Notes under the pieces: model-generated
The model's database searches: none
Told to the model about the DNA's origin: nothing
Seen by the model: only the letters and a program-made list of their open reading frames with translations
Shown here: positions 17,245-25,089 of the stretch, one piece after another
How positions within the stretch are numbered: the first letter of the stretch is position 1
How the letters are laid out: every line of letters starts with the position of its first letter
Translations under genes and position numbers: made by a program
NCBI RefSeq assembly: GCF_001571245.1
Contig: NZ_BCTK01000006.1
Coordinates: forward strand, 620,001 to 684,000
Direction of reading: 5' to 3'
Origin: Achromobacter piechaudii NBRC 102461
GTDB taxonomy: Bacteria > Pseudomonadota > Gammaproteobacteria > Burkholderiales > Burkholderiaceae_B
Length of the DNA stretch: 64,000 nucleotides

Positions 17245-18162
17245 ATGAAAAAACTGGATATTCCCGCGCTGGAAATCTTCGTTGCGGCCGTCGAAGAAAA
17301 GAGCCTGTCCAAGGCGGCCGAACGCGAAAACCTGGTGACGTCGGCCGCCAGCAAACGGGTGGCCGAACTGGAGCGGCACCTGGGCCGGACGCTGCTGCAC
17401 CGCCACGGCCGGGGCGTTGAACCTACGTCCGCCGGCGCGTTGCTCTACCAGCGCGCCAAAGCCATCCTGCGCAGCGTTCAACTGACCGAACAAGCGATCA
17501 ACGGCTATTCCCTGAACGGCCGGGCGAAGATCCGGCTCGCTTCCAATCCTTCGACCATCCTGCAATTCCTGCCCGGCGTCATGGGTAGATTCCTGGCCGG
17601 TCGCAGCGATGTCAGCGTGGACTTGCTGGAATGCCACAGTTACGACATCCCGCGCATGGTGGGCGAGTCTTCGGTAGATATCGGCATCTACCACGCTGAT
17701 CATCCCGTGCCTGGCGTCGCTTCGTTTCCCTTCCGGCGAGATCGCGTGGGGCTGGTCGTGCCTATCGGTCATCCGCTGGCGGACCGGACGGAATTGTTCC
17801 TGGAAGACGCGCTGGACTATGACCTGTTGGGGTACTTCCCACGGCACTCGCTGGACCAGTTCCTGGCGTATGCGGGGCAGACGCTATCTCGGCCGCCCAC
17901 CGTCAAGCTTCAGGTTTCCAATTTCGAGACGCGTTGCCGGATGATCCGCGAAGGTCTGGGTATCGGCGTGGTGCCGGAAGGCATCGCGCGCCATTATCTG
18001 GCCTCGATGGGGCTGGTGCTGCTGCGGCTGCGGGATGAATGGGCCGAACGCCAGTTCTATGTCTGCGTGCGGGACACGGCGCAACTGGCGCGCCCGGTCG
18101 ATGAATTGCTGAAGGCCTTGACGGGGCCCGACACTCAGGCGCCCGACACGCCGGCGCGCTGA
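17245..18162 (+). CDS. LysR-family transcriptional regulator
   Basis: 305-residue LTTR. HTH at about 5-65 (SLSKAAERENLVTSAASKRVAELERHLGRTLLHR) and a periplasmic-binding-like effector domain from about 92 (KIRLASNPSTILQFLPGVM). It begins 65 bases after cobW on the same strand and ends 22 bases from the convergent alpha/beta hydrolase gene. It may regulate either neighbouring operon; nothing in the sequence decides. Confidence 0.9.
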   Translation: MKKLDIPALEIFVAAVEEKSLSKAAERENLVTSAASKRVAELERHLGRTLLHRHGRGVEPTSAGALLYQRAKAILRSVQLTEQAINGYSLNGRAKIRLASNPSTILQFLPGVMGRFLAGRSDVSVDLLECHSYDIPRMVGESSVDIGIYHADHPVPGVASFPFRRDRVGLVVPIGHPLADRTELFLEDALDYDLLGYFPRHSLDQFLAYAGQTLSRPPTVKLQVSNFETRCRMIREGLGIGVVPEGIARHYLASMGLVLLRLRDEWAERQFYVCVRDTAQLARPVDELLKALTGPDTQAPDTPAR

Positions 18163-18184
18163 TCGCGCCAGCGTGCCAAGGCGG

Positions 18185-19051
18185 CTATTCCGCCAGCCGC
18201 GCTTCGGCCGCCTGAGCCAACACGGGGCGCAGGTAGGCAAGGAACCGGTCGGGGTCTTCGCTCATGGGAAAGTGGCCCATGCCTTGCATGATCTGCCAGT
18301 GCGAACCGGCAATCCGCCCGGCCAGGAACTCGGTGTCTTGCGGCGTGCACGAATAATCGTATTCGCCGGTCAGCAACCACAAGGGGCACTGGCGCGTATC
18401 TATCTGAGCCACACGGTCGCGGATATCGCCATCGGCCGTATAGAAATGCAGATCGCCCTTGAACACGCCAGGGCCGCTCTGCATGTAATGCCACAGCGTT
18501 TCCCAGCGGTGCTTGTCAGGGCTGCCCGGTCCCACCAGGCCGGACACGATGCCGGCGCAGACTTCGCCGCCATGCACGTCGGGTCGGTTCAGCCATTCCA
18601 GATCGTAATAGGGATCCACGTGCGCGCCCGATTGCAGTCCGATGGCGCCGCCGAAGCGGTGCGCGTGTTCCAGGGCAAGATGCAGCACGATGCGCCCGCC
18701 GATGGAACATCCCATCACCAACGGGCGGTCCAGCGCCAGCGCGTCGGCCACGGCGATGATCACTTGCGCGTAGTCCTCCGATGTCAGCCGGTAGGTCTCC
18801 TGCTGCCAGCCTTCGGGCGGTGATGATTTACCGTGCCACGGCAGGTCGAACGCGATCACCCGGAAGGACTCCAGGATTCTCGGGTCGTTCATCACGGCGC
18901 GGTACTGGCGGGTATCGGCGCCTGCGGTGTGCAGGCACAGCAGCGGGATGCCGCTGCCGGCTTCCTCGACATAGACGCGATGGCTGCGGCCGCCCAGCGT
19001 CAAATGCAGGTAGCGCCCGATGATGGGTTCGAAGACAGCGGTGTGCGGCAT
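18185..19051 (-). CDS. alpha/beta-fold hydrolase
   Basis: 288-residue alpha/beta hydrolase, last gene of the seven-gene minus operon. Start at the ATG 19051-19049, overlapping the preceding stop (ATGA); the longer open frame upstream is a shadow. The nucleophile elbow GCSIGG places Ser116, the acid is likely the Asp in TGEYDYSCTP and the His is in QGMGHFPMSEDP. The HTAGADTRQY segment forms the oxyanion side. It hydrolyses an ester, thioester, lactone or C-C bond; enol-lactone and meta-cleavage hydrolases share this architecture. Location in the operon suggests hydrolysis of an intermediate or entry substrate. Confidence 0.87.
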   Translation of the reverse strand: MPHTAVFEPIIGRYLHLTLGGRSHRVYVEEAGSGIPLLCLHTAGADTRQYRAVMNDPRILESFRVIAFDLPWHGKSSPPEGWQQETYRLTSEDYAQVIIAVADALALDRPLVMGCSIGGRIVLHLALEHAHRFGGAIGLQSGAHVDPYYDLEWLNRPDVHGGEVCAGIVSGLVGPGSPDKHRWETLWHYMQSGPGVFKGDLHFYTADGDIRDRVAQIDTRQCPLWLLTGEYDYSCTPQDTEFLAGRIAGSHWQIMQGMGHFPMSEDPDRFLAYLRPVLAQAAEARLAE

Positions 19052-19437
19052 CACGAGGACGCTCCTTCGGCGCGCGGGCAGGCCAGCACGTCCTTGAAAT
19101 ACAGCAGGTTGGACATCAGCGGGTACAGGTCGCCTTCGGCGCGCAGCCGCCGGAATTTCACCAGCGCCATCAGATCGTGAAAGCCGGGCGGGGGCAGTGG
19201 CAGCCAGAACTGCGCCCAGTCTTCTGCCGATGCGCGTAATGCAAACTGCCAGCGCGGCATCACGAAGGGGCCTTTGCGTACTGGCTGTATCCGGCCCGCC
19301 GCCACCGTGATCAGGTAGGTGTCGGCGCCGCGCTCCAGCAGGAACACCGTGTTCAAGTGGCGGCCCCGCCATACCAGGCGTTCTTGGCGGTTCACGGCGT
19401 CGGCCAGCCGGTTCAGGATGAAGTCGTCGTCTTGCAT
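19051..19437 (-). CDS. small conserved-looking protein of unknown function
   Basis: 128-residue soluble protein without signal peptide or membrane segment. The pattern of alternating strands (YLITVAAGRIQPVRKG, WQFALRASAEDWAQFW) followed by helices and FHDLMALVKFRR is reminiscent of SCP2-like lipid-binding domains, but I cannot establish this. Coding status is supported by 12-base spacing from the preceding gene and a 4-base overlap with the next. It could present a hydrophobic or CoA-linked substrate to the neighbouring hydrolases; that is speculation. Confidence 0.7.
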   Translation of the reverse strand: MQDDDFILNRLADAVNRQERLVWRGRHLNTVFLLERGADTYLITVAAGRIQPVRKGPFVMPRWQFALRASAEDWAQFWLPLPPPGFHDLMALVKFRRLRAEGDLYPLMSNLLYFKDVLACPRAEGASS

Positions 19438-19448
19438 CGGGTTTTCCT

Positions 19449-20261
19449 TTACACAAGGGGCGGCCTGTCCAGCCGATAGATGCCCGCCTCGCCATCGGCG
19501 GACGGATACTGCCGGGCGACGGCCGGATCGTGGCCGGGGACGATATGCGCGTCGGATGGCGCCAGCGCACGAATTCGCCGATAGCCCTCCAGCATGTCGC
19601 CCAGGTGAAAGATCGCGGGAAACGGGTTGTCGTCGGTGTAGTTGCGGGAGTAGTGCAAGGCATCCGAGGCCAGCACGATCCAGCCGCGAGCAGTGTGTAC
19701 GCGCACCACCTGCAAGCCCTGCGTGTGGCCGCCGATGTGGTGCAGTTCCAGCCCGGGCGCAAGCTCGGCGTCGCCGTCGTGAAAGCGGACGCGCCCCGCG
19801 TAAACCTGCCGCAGCACCGACTGCACGTCGTCGACCGAAAAGAAATGCCGCATGGCCTCAAAGCACATATACCGGCCGGTGGCGTACTGCATCTCGGTGT
19901 CTTGCAGATGCACTTGCGCCCGAGGATAAGCCTCGACGTTGCCGGCGTGGTCATAGTGCAGGTGCGTCAGGATCACGTGGTCGATGTCTGTCGGCGCCAG
20001 GCCCAACCGGGCCAGCGCGGCCTCGGGATGCAGCGTGAAGGCCCGGTCGCGGGCGCGTGCCGAGCACGCGCTGAAGCCGGTGTCGACCAGCACGTTGCCG
20101 GCCGGGCCACGCAACAGCCAGCAGTAAAAGTCCAGCGGCATAGGGCCGTCGTGCACGTCCGCGCGTGACAGGAAGTTGTCGACGGCGCGCCGCGTCACGC
20201 TGGCGTAGCGGATGGCATACGCCTCGTAGACCGGCAGCGCGTCGGGGTCGGCGGGCGTCAT
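19449..20261 (-). CDS. metallo-beta-lactamase-fold hydrolase (N-acyl-homoserine-lactonase-like)
   Basis: 270-residue MBL-fold enzyme. The start at the ATG 20261-20259 overlaps the previous stop (ATGA), ruling out an upstream extension. Dinuclear zinc site: HLHYDH at 100-105 (His100, His102, Asp104, His105), His179 (GGHT), Asp200 (ASDALHY) and His244 (PGHD). Length and motif order match AHL lactonases of the AttM/AiiB group. In this catabolic operon it may open a lactone intermediate rather than quench signals; AttM itself is encoded with a gamma-butyrolactone/succinate-semialdehyde operon, and an aldehyde dehydrogenase gene is likewise two genes upstream here. Confidence 0.88.
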   Translation of the reverse strand: MTPADPDALPVYEAYAIRYASVTRRAVDNFLSRADVHDGPMPLDFYCWLLRGPAGNVLVDTGFSACSARARDRAFTLHPEAALARLGLAPTDIDHVILTHLHYDHAGNVEAYPRAQVHLQDTEMQYATGRYMCFEAMRHFFSVDDVQSVLRQVYAGRVRFHDGDAELAPGLELHHIGGHTQGLQVVRVHTARGWIVLASDALHYSRNYTDDNPFPAIFHLGDMLEGYRRIRALAPSDAHIVPGHDPAVARQYPSADGEAGIYRLDRPPLV

Positions 20262-21469
20262 TGCTTGACCAGCTTGCATTGGCTTTCGGCCAAGGGCATG
20301 AACGCCTGGTCGCCCGGCACCGTCTTGACGATCTTGTAGTAGTCCCACGCAGCCTTGGATTCCTTGGGCGCCTTCACTTGGACCACATAGGTGTCGTGGA
20401 TCAGCTTGCCGTCTTCGCGCAGGCGGGCGTTGCGGGCAAAGGCGTCATGAATCGGCATGCTGCGCAGCGTCTTCATCACGGTGTCCGCGTTGTCGGTGCC
20501 AGACTTCTCCACGGCCCGCAGGTAGTTCAACACGGCGGAATACTGGCCAGCCTGCAAGGCGGTGGGCATCTTGTTGGCGGCTTTGAAAAAGCGCTGCGCG
20601 AAGGCGCGCGTCTCGTCGTCCATGTCCCAGTAGAAGGTCTCGGCGAAGGTCATGCCCTGGGCGGCTTCCAGGCCCACGCCGTGCACGTCCGTGATGCTCA
20701 TCAGCATGGCCACCAGTTTCTGACGATCGGCCAGGCCGAATTCGCGGGCCTGCTTGATCTCGTTCTGCAAGTCGGCGCCCGCGCTGGCAAAGCCTACCGC
20801 ATCGGCCTTGCTGGCTTGCGCCGAAAGCAGGAAGGATGCGAAGTCCGTACCGGGGAAGGGATAGCGGACGGAGCCCGCCACCGTGCCGCCGCCTTCTTTC
20901 ACGAAGCGCATGCCATCGCTTTCCAGCGAATGGCCGAACGCATAGTCGGCCGTGACGAAATACCATTTCTTCGCGCCGGCTTCGACCAGGGGCAAGGTGC
21001 CCACTTTTGCCAGCGCATACGTGTCATAGACCCACTGGACGTTGTTGGGTGAGCAGTCCTCGCCGGTAATGCGGGTGGCGCCCGCGCCGGTCACCATCGT
21101 CATGCGGCTTTTCTCGCGGGCGATGTTCATCACGGCCAGGGCGACGGCGCTGTTGCCCAGTTCGGTCACGACATCGACCTTCTCGCGGTCCATCCATTCC
21201 CGGGCCCGGCCGGCGGCCACGTCGGTCTTGTTCAGATGGTCGGCCGACAACATCTCGATCGGCTTGCCCAGCACCTTGCCGCCGAAGTCTTCGATGGCCA
21301 GCTTGGTGGCCAGCACCGAACCGGGGCCGACGTTGCCGGAATAGGCGCCCGACATATCGGTCAGCACGCCGATGCGCACGACGTCGTCAGAAATGCCAGT
21401 CTGCGTCTGCGCTTGCGCCAGCCCGGCGCTCGCGGCCAGGACCAGCACCGTGGTGATCTTCTTATTCAT
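20258..21469 (-). CDS. ABC transporter substrate-binding protein, LivJ/branched-chain amino acid type
   Basis: 403-residue type-I periplasmic binding protein. Signal peptide MNKKITTVLVLAASAGLAQAQ with a clear AQA cut site. Mature part starts VRIGVLTDMSGAYSGNVGPGS, then a Leu/Ile/Val-type receptor-ligand domain to the end (VKAPKESKAAWDYYKIVKT). Members of this Livk-like subgroup often bind aromatic or short-chain carboxylates. No permease or ATPase gene lies in the window, so it is an orphan that must use components elsewhere. Overlaps the lactonase-like gene downstream by four bases. Confidence 0.92.
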   Translation of the reverse strand: MNKKITTVLVLAASAGLAQAQTQTGISDDVVRIGVLTDMSGAYSGNVGPGSVLATKLAIEDFGGKVLGKPIEMLSADHLNKTDVAAGRAREWMDREKVDVVTELGNSAVALAVMNIAREKSRMTMVTGAGATRITGEDCSPNNVQWVYDTYALAKVGTLPLVEAGAKKWYFVTADYAFGHSLESDGMRFVKEGGGTVAGSVRYPFPGTDFASFLLSAQASKADAVGFASAGADLQNEIKQAREFGLADRQKLVAMLMSITDVHGVGLEAAQGMTFAETFYWDMDDETRAFAQRFFKAANKMPTALQAGQYSAVLNYLRAVEKSGTDNADTVMKTLRSMPIHDAFARNARLREDGKLIHDTYVVQVKAPKESKAAWDYYKIVKTVPGDQAFMPLAESQCKLVKQ

Positions 21470-21493
21470 GGTCTTCTCCTTTGGATGGTGCGG

Positions 21494-22924
21494 CTACATC
21501 TGGCTGACGTACTTGACCTGCATGAACTCCTGCAAGCCTTCGACGCCGCCCTCCTTGCCCAGCCCGCTGTCCTTGAAACCGCCGAAAGGAGTTTCGGGCA
21601 GGGACGCCTGGCAGTGGTTGATGCACACGACGCCGCTTTCGATGCGTTCAGACGTCAGCCGCGCCGTCGCGGCGTCGCGCGTGAACACATACGAGGCCAG
21701 GCCGAACGGCAGGCGGTTGGCCAGCGCCAGCGCTTCATCCGTGTCCCGGAATGGCTGCACCAGCGCCAAGGGGCCGAACGGTTCGGTGTTGGCGGCCAGG
21801 CAGTCGGGCCCGACGTCGCGCAGCACTGTCGGCGCCCAGAACCAGCCAGGCAAGTCCAGGCGAACGCCGCCTGCGGCAAGCTGCGCACCGTGCTTGAGCG
21901 CGTCGGCCACCATGGCTTCCATGGCGGCCAGGCGTCTTGGATTCGCCAGGGGCCCCATTTGCACACCGCTCTCCAGGCCGTTGCCCACGCGCCAGCCCCG
22001 CGCCCGCTCGGCAAGGCGTTGCACGAACCGCTCATAGACGCCTTGCTGGACGAACATGCGGGTGGGGGATGTGCAGATCTGGCCGGAGTTGCGCAGCTTG
22101 GCGGCCAGCAGGGCGTCGGCGGCGGCCTCCGGGTCGGCGTCGTCAAATACCAGCACCGGCGCGTGCCCGCCCAATTCCAGCGTGGCGCGTTTCAAACCGC
22201 TTGCGGCCATCACCGCCAATTCGCGGCCGATGGACGTGGATCCGGTGAAGGTCAGCATGCGGATCACGGGCGAAGCGATCAGGCGTTGGGAGATTTCGCC
22301 GGGGTCGCCGAACAGCATGTTCAACACGCCAGCGGGCAGGCCGGCGTCGGTCAGCGCGCGGCCGATCTCCAGCGCGATGGCGGGGGTTTCCTCGGATGGC
22401 TTGATCACGATGGAGCAGCCGGCCGCCAAGGCGCCCGCGATCTTGCGCGACGGCGTGATGGCCGGCGCGTTCCAGCCCGAGAACGCAGCGACCGGGCCTA
22501 CCGGCTCCGGAACCGCCATCTGGCGGATGCCGCCGACGCGTCCAGGGATCAGGCGGCCGTAGGTGCGGCGCGCTTCTTCGGCCGCCCATTCAAACATTTC
22601 AGCGGCGGTCGCCACTTCCTTTTCGGATTCGACCAACGGCTTGCCAAGTTCGCGCGTGATCAGCCAGGCCAGCAGCGGCGTGCGTTCGCGCATCAGACTG
22701 GCCGCGCGGCGCAGGATGGCCGCCCGCTCCAGCGCCGGCGTGTCGCGCCAATGCGGAAAGCTGCGGTGTGCAGCGTCTAGCGCTTCGTCGATGTCGTCCG
22801 GCGTGGCGACCGGTACGCGGGCCAGCACCTCCAAGGTGGCGGGGTCGATGACGTCCAGGCCCTGGCGGGTGCCAGCGGGAACGGGGCGGCCGCCGATCAG
22901 CAGGTTCAGTTCGGGGTAATGCAT
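21494..22924 (-). CDS. NAD(P)-dependent aldehyde dehydrogenase
   Basis: 476-residue aldehyde dehydrogenase of the succinate-semialdehyde/salicylaldehyde group. Catalytic Cys284 (NSGQICTSPTR), general base Glu250 (ATLELGGH), oxyanion Asn152 (GWNAP; the usual PWNFP is altered), and nucleotide-site Lys175 (IKPSEETP). It oxidises an aldehyde to the acid. The start codon abuts the stop of the upstream Bug gene (TAAATG), so translation is probably coupled. With a lactonase-like protein and a beta-hydroxyacid dehydrogenase in the same operon, a semialdehyde substrate is plausible. Confidence 0.93.
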   Translation of the reverse strand: MHYPELNLLIGGRPVPAGTRQGLDVIDPATLEVLARVPVATPDDIDEALDAAHRSFPHWRDTPALERAAILRRAASLMRERTPLLAWLITRELGKPLVESEKEVATAAEMFEWAAEEARRTYGRLIPGRVGGIRQMAVPEPVGPVAAFSGWNAPAITPSRKIAGALAAGCSIVIKPSEETPAIALEIGRALTDAGLPAGVLNMLFGDPGEISQRLIASPVIRMLTFTGSTSIGRELAVMAASGLKRATLELGGHAPVLVFDDADPEAAADALLAAKLRNSGQICTSPTRMFVQQGVYERFVQRLAERARGWRVGNGLESGVQMGPLANPRRLAAMEAMVADALKHGAQLAAGGVRLDLPGWFWAPTVLRDVGPDCLAANTEPFGPLALVQPFRDTDEALALANRLPFGLASYVFTRDAATARLTSERIESGVVCINHCQASLPETPFGGFKDSGLGKEGGVEGLQEFMQVKYVSQM

Positions 22925-23902
22925 TTAGTCCGCCTTTGCGATGTGGCTGGTCTGCATGACTTGCGCCCAGCGGTCGGTTTGCGTGCTGATGTGCCGCGCG
23001 AAGTCTTCCGGGCTGCCGGTCATGGGGTATTGGCCCAGTTTCAGCAGCGCTTCTCGCGCGGCCTCGGTACCCATCACCTTGTTGATCGCGGCGTTCAGGC
23101 GTTGCGTGACGGCGGGCGGCACGCCGGCAGGCGCCAGCACACCGTTCCACGGCTCGGCGGTGAATCCGGGTATCCCGGCCGATTCCGCAACCGTCGGCAC
23201 GCCGGGCGCCACGGATGATGGTTGTGCGGCGGCTATGCCCAGCGCGCGCATCTTGCCCGCCTGGATCTGCGGCATGGCGGCAATCGCGCTCAGGAACGCC
23301 ATGTCCACGCGTCCGGCCACCAGGTCGGCGATGGCCGCCGAGTCGCCCTTGTAGGGGATGTGCGTGATATCCACCTTCGAAGCGCTCTTGAACCACTCGC
23401 CGGCCAGGTGATTGACGGCGCCGCTGCCAGCGGACGCGAAGGTCAATGCGCCGGGCTTGTCCCGCGCGCCGGCGATCAGTGCCTGCACGGTTTTGAACGG
23501 AGAATCGGCCGGCACGACCAGCAGGTACGGATAGCTGGCAACCAGCCCGACGGGCTGGAAGTCTTTCAGCACCTGGTAATCGACCTTTTGCTTGTAGACG
23601 GGTTCGATGGATAGCGTGCCGCTGCTGCCGAGCATCAGCGTGTAGCCGTCGGGGGCGGTGCGCTTGACCGCTTGCACTGCCACAACGCCATTGGCGCCGG
23701 GGCGGTTTTCGACCACGATGGTCTGGCCGAGTTCGGTTTCCAGTCCTCGGGCCAGATAGCGGCCGACGGCGTCGGTCGGGCCGCCAGCGGTGAATCCGAT
23801 CACCAAGGTGATTGGCTTGACGGGGTAGTCCGCCGCCGCGGCATTCAAGCAGAACGTGGCGGCGAGCACGGGCAGCGCCCACCTGGATAGCAGGGATGTC
23901 AT
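22925..23902 (-). CDS. Bug-family tripartite tricarboxylate transporter binding protein
   Basis: 325-residue TctC/Bug protein when started at the ATG 23902-23900 (MTSLLSRWALPVLAATFCLNAAAA signal peptide); a 14-codon upstream extension lacks a signal-like start. Core motifs YPVKPITLVIGFTAGGPTDAVGRYL (VIGFTAGG replaces the commoner VVPFPAGG), IVVENRPGANGVVA, TAPDGYTLM and PYKGDSAAIADLVAGRVD. Second gene of the minus operon, 59 bases after the beta-hydroxyacid dehydrogenase. Having both a Bug and a LivJ-type receptor in one operon is unusual. Confidence 0.93.
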   Translation of the reverse strand: MTSLLSRWALPVLAATFCLNAAAADYPVKPITLVIGFTAGGPTDAVGRYLARGLETELGQTIVVENRPGANGVVAVQAVKRTAPDGYTLMLGSSGTLSIEPVYKQKVDYQVLKDFQPVGLVASYPYLLVVPADSPFKTVQALIAGARDKPGALTFASAGSGAVNHLAGEWFKSASKVDITHIPYKGDSAAIADLVAGRVDMAFLSAIAAMPQIQAGKMRALGIAAAQPSSVAPGVPTVAESAGIPGFTAEPWNGVLAPAGVPPAVTQRLNAAINKVMGTEAAREALLKLGQYPMTGSPEDFARHISTQTDRWAQVMQTSHIAKAD

Positions 23903-23961
23903 GGGTATCTCGAATGGGGAAAGGCGTGGCGCATCAGGCGCCACTGGCAGGGCGACAGGAT

Positions 23962-24855
23962 TCAGGCGTAACCGCGCTCGATCAGCTTGACCATCACGGG
24001 GTAATACTCCTTGACGTAGCCTGCGGCGCGCGTGCGCTCCAGCAGGTCGTGCGTCAATCTGGCGGCGCGCGCATCCACGTCGCCCTGGTTGGCCAGTTCA
24101 AGCGCAAGCAGGATGTCCTTGATCGCGTACTCGGTGGGAAAGGTCTTTTCCGGGAACGATTCGGCGGCCAGCGCCTTCTGGCCCGGGTTGCGCAGCACGA
24201 AGCTGTCGGCCGATCCCTTGCTAAGTGCATCCAGCAGCAGCGTGCCATCGACGCCCGCGCTGCGGCCGATGGTGATGGCTTCCGCCAGCGCGTGCACGGT
24301 CATGAATACGACCATGTTGTTCATGATTTTCACGACCTGGCCGTTGCCGACGCCGCCGCAAAGCAGCACGTCGGTGCCCATGCACGACAGGTAGGGCAAG
24401 ACCGCTTCGTAGTCTTCGCGGGTGGCGCCTACCGTGATCATCAGCGTGCCCAGCCGGGCAGCTTCGCGCATGCGTGCGACCGGCGCGTCGATCAGCAGGA
24501 TGCCGTGGCCGCGCAGCACTTCCGCCAGGCGGCGGGTGCGGCCGACATCGCTGGTGCTCATGTCGACCACGATACGAACGCGTCCGGCAGCTTCCACCAG
24601 GCCGCCCGGCCCGGTGCAGACCTGCTCGACCTGGACGATGCTGGGCAACGACAGGAAGACGATCTCGGCGGTCTGCGCCACTTCGACAATCGATGCGCAG
24701 GCGTGGCCGCCCAATGCGGCGATGCGGGCCACAGGGTCAGGACTGATATCGGTCACGTACACCGGGTGCCCGGACTTGCGGACGAGATTGGCGCACATGG
24801 GTTCCCCCATCACGCCCAGGCCGATGAAGCCCAGCGGGGTCTTTGTCTCACTCAT
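23962..24855 (-). CDS. beta-hydroxyacid dehydrogenase (3-hydroxyisobutyrate dehydrogenase family), atypical substrate motif
   Basis: 297-residue NAD(P)-dependent enzyme. Rossmann motif IGLGVMGEPM at 11-20; the catalytic Lys176 sits in GNGQVVKIMNN; the C-terminal all-alpha domain (185-297) is complete. The substrate loop, normally DAPVSGG, reads DAPVARM at 123-129, which removes the Ser-Gly-Gly that grips the hydroxyacid carboxylate in classical members. A strong AAGGAGG precedes the ATG. First gene of the seven-gene operon, divergent from the MmgE/PrpD operon with a 234-base promoter gap. A different or bulkier substrate is likely. Confidence 0.88.
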   Translation of the reverse strand: MSETKTPLGFIGLGVMGEPMCANLVRKSGHPVYVTDISPDPVARIAALGGHACASIVEVAQTAEIVFLSLPSIVQVEQVCTGPGGLVEAAGRVRIVVDMSTSDVGRTRRLAEVLRGHGILLIDAPVARMREAARLGTLMITVGATREDYEAVLPYLSCMGTDVLLCGGVGNGQVVKIMNNMVVFMTVHALAEAITIGRSAGVDGTLLLDALSKGSADSFVLRNPGQKALAAESFPEKTFPTEYAIKDILLALELANQGDVDARAARLTHDLLERTRAAGYVKEYYPVMVKLIERGYA

Positions 24856-25089
24856 TACTTCCTCCTTGGTATGGCGATCGTTTTTCTAGCTATTGCCATG
24901 CAGCTTACGGAAGGCCCCCGCCCAGCGGTATGAAAAATTGGCAAAGCAACTATCTCCAAATCCGTCCCCCCAGGAACATGAACGCTCGTTTTCCTTTTTA
25001 TCAACCCAGGCCGGGGGCGTGCCGCCTAGAGTGGACGGCAGATATCGGCGACGCATTGCCGCGCCGCAATAACAAGAGGAGAGACAAGC
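24856..25089. promoter_or_regulatory. divergent promoter gap between two catabolic operons
   Basis: This 234-base region must hold promoters for the minus operon (from 24855) and the plus operon (from 25090). Shine-Dalgarno sequences are visible at both ends (AAGGAGG on the minus strand, AGAGGAGAG on the plus strand). The AT-rich tract around 24940-25010 is the best promoter candidate. I do not see a convincing operator dyad. Confidence 0.5.
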
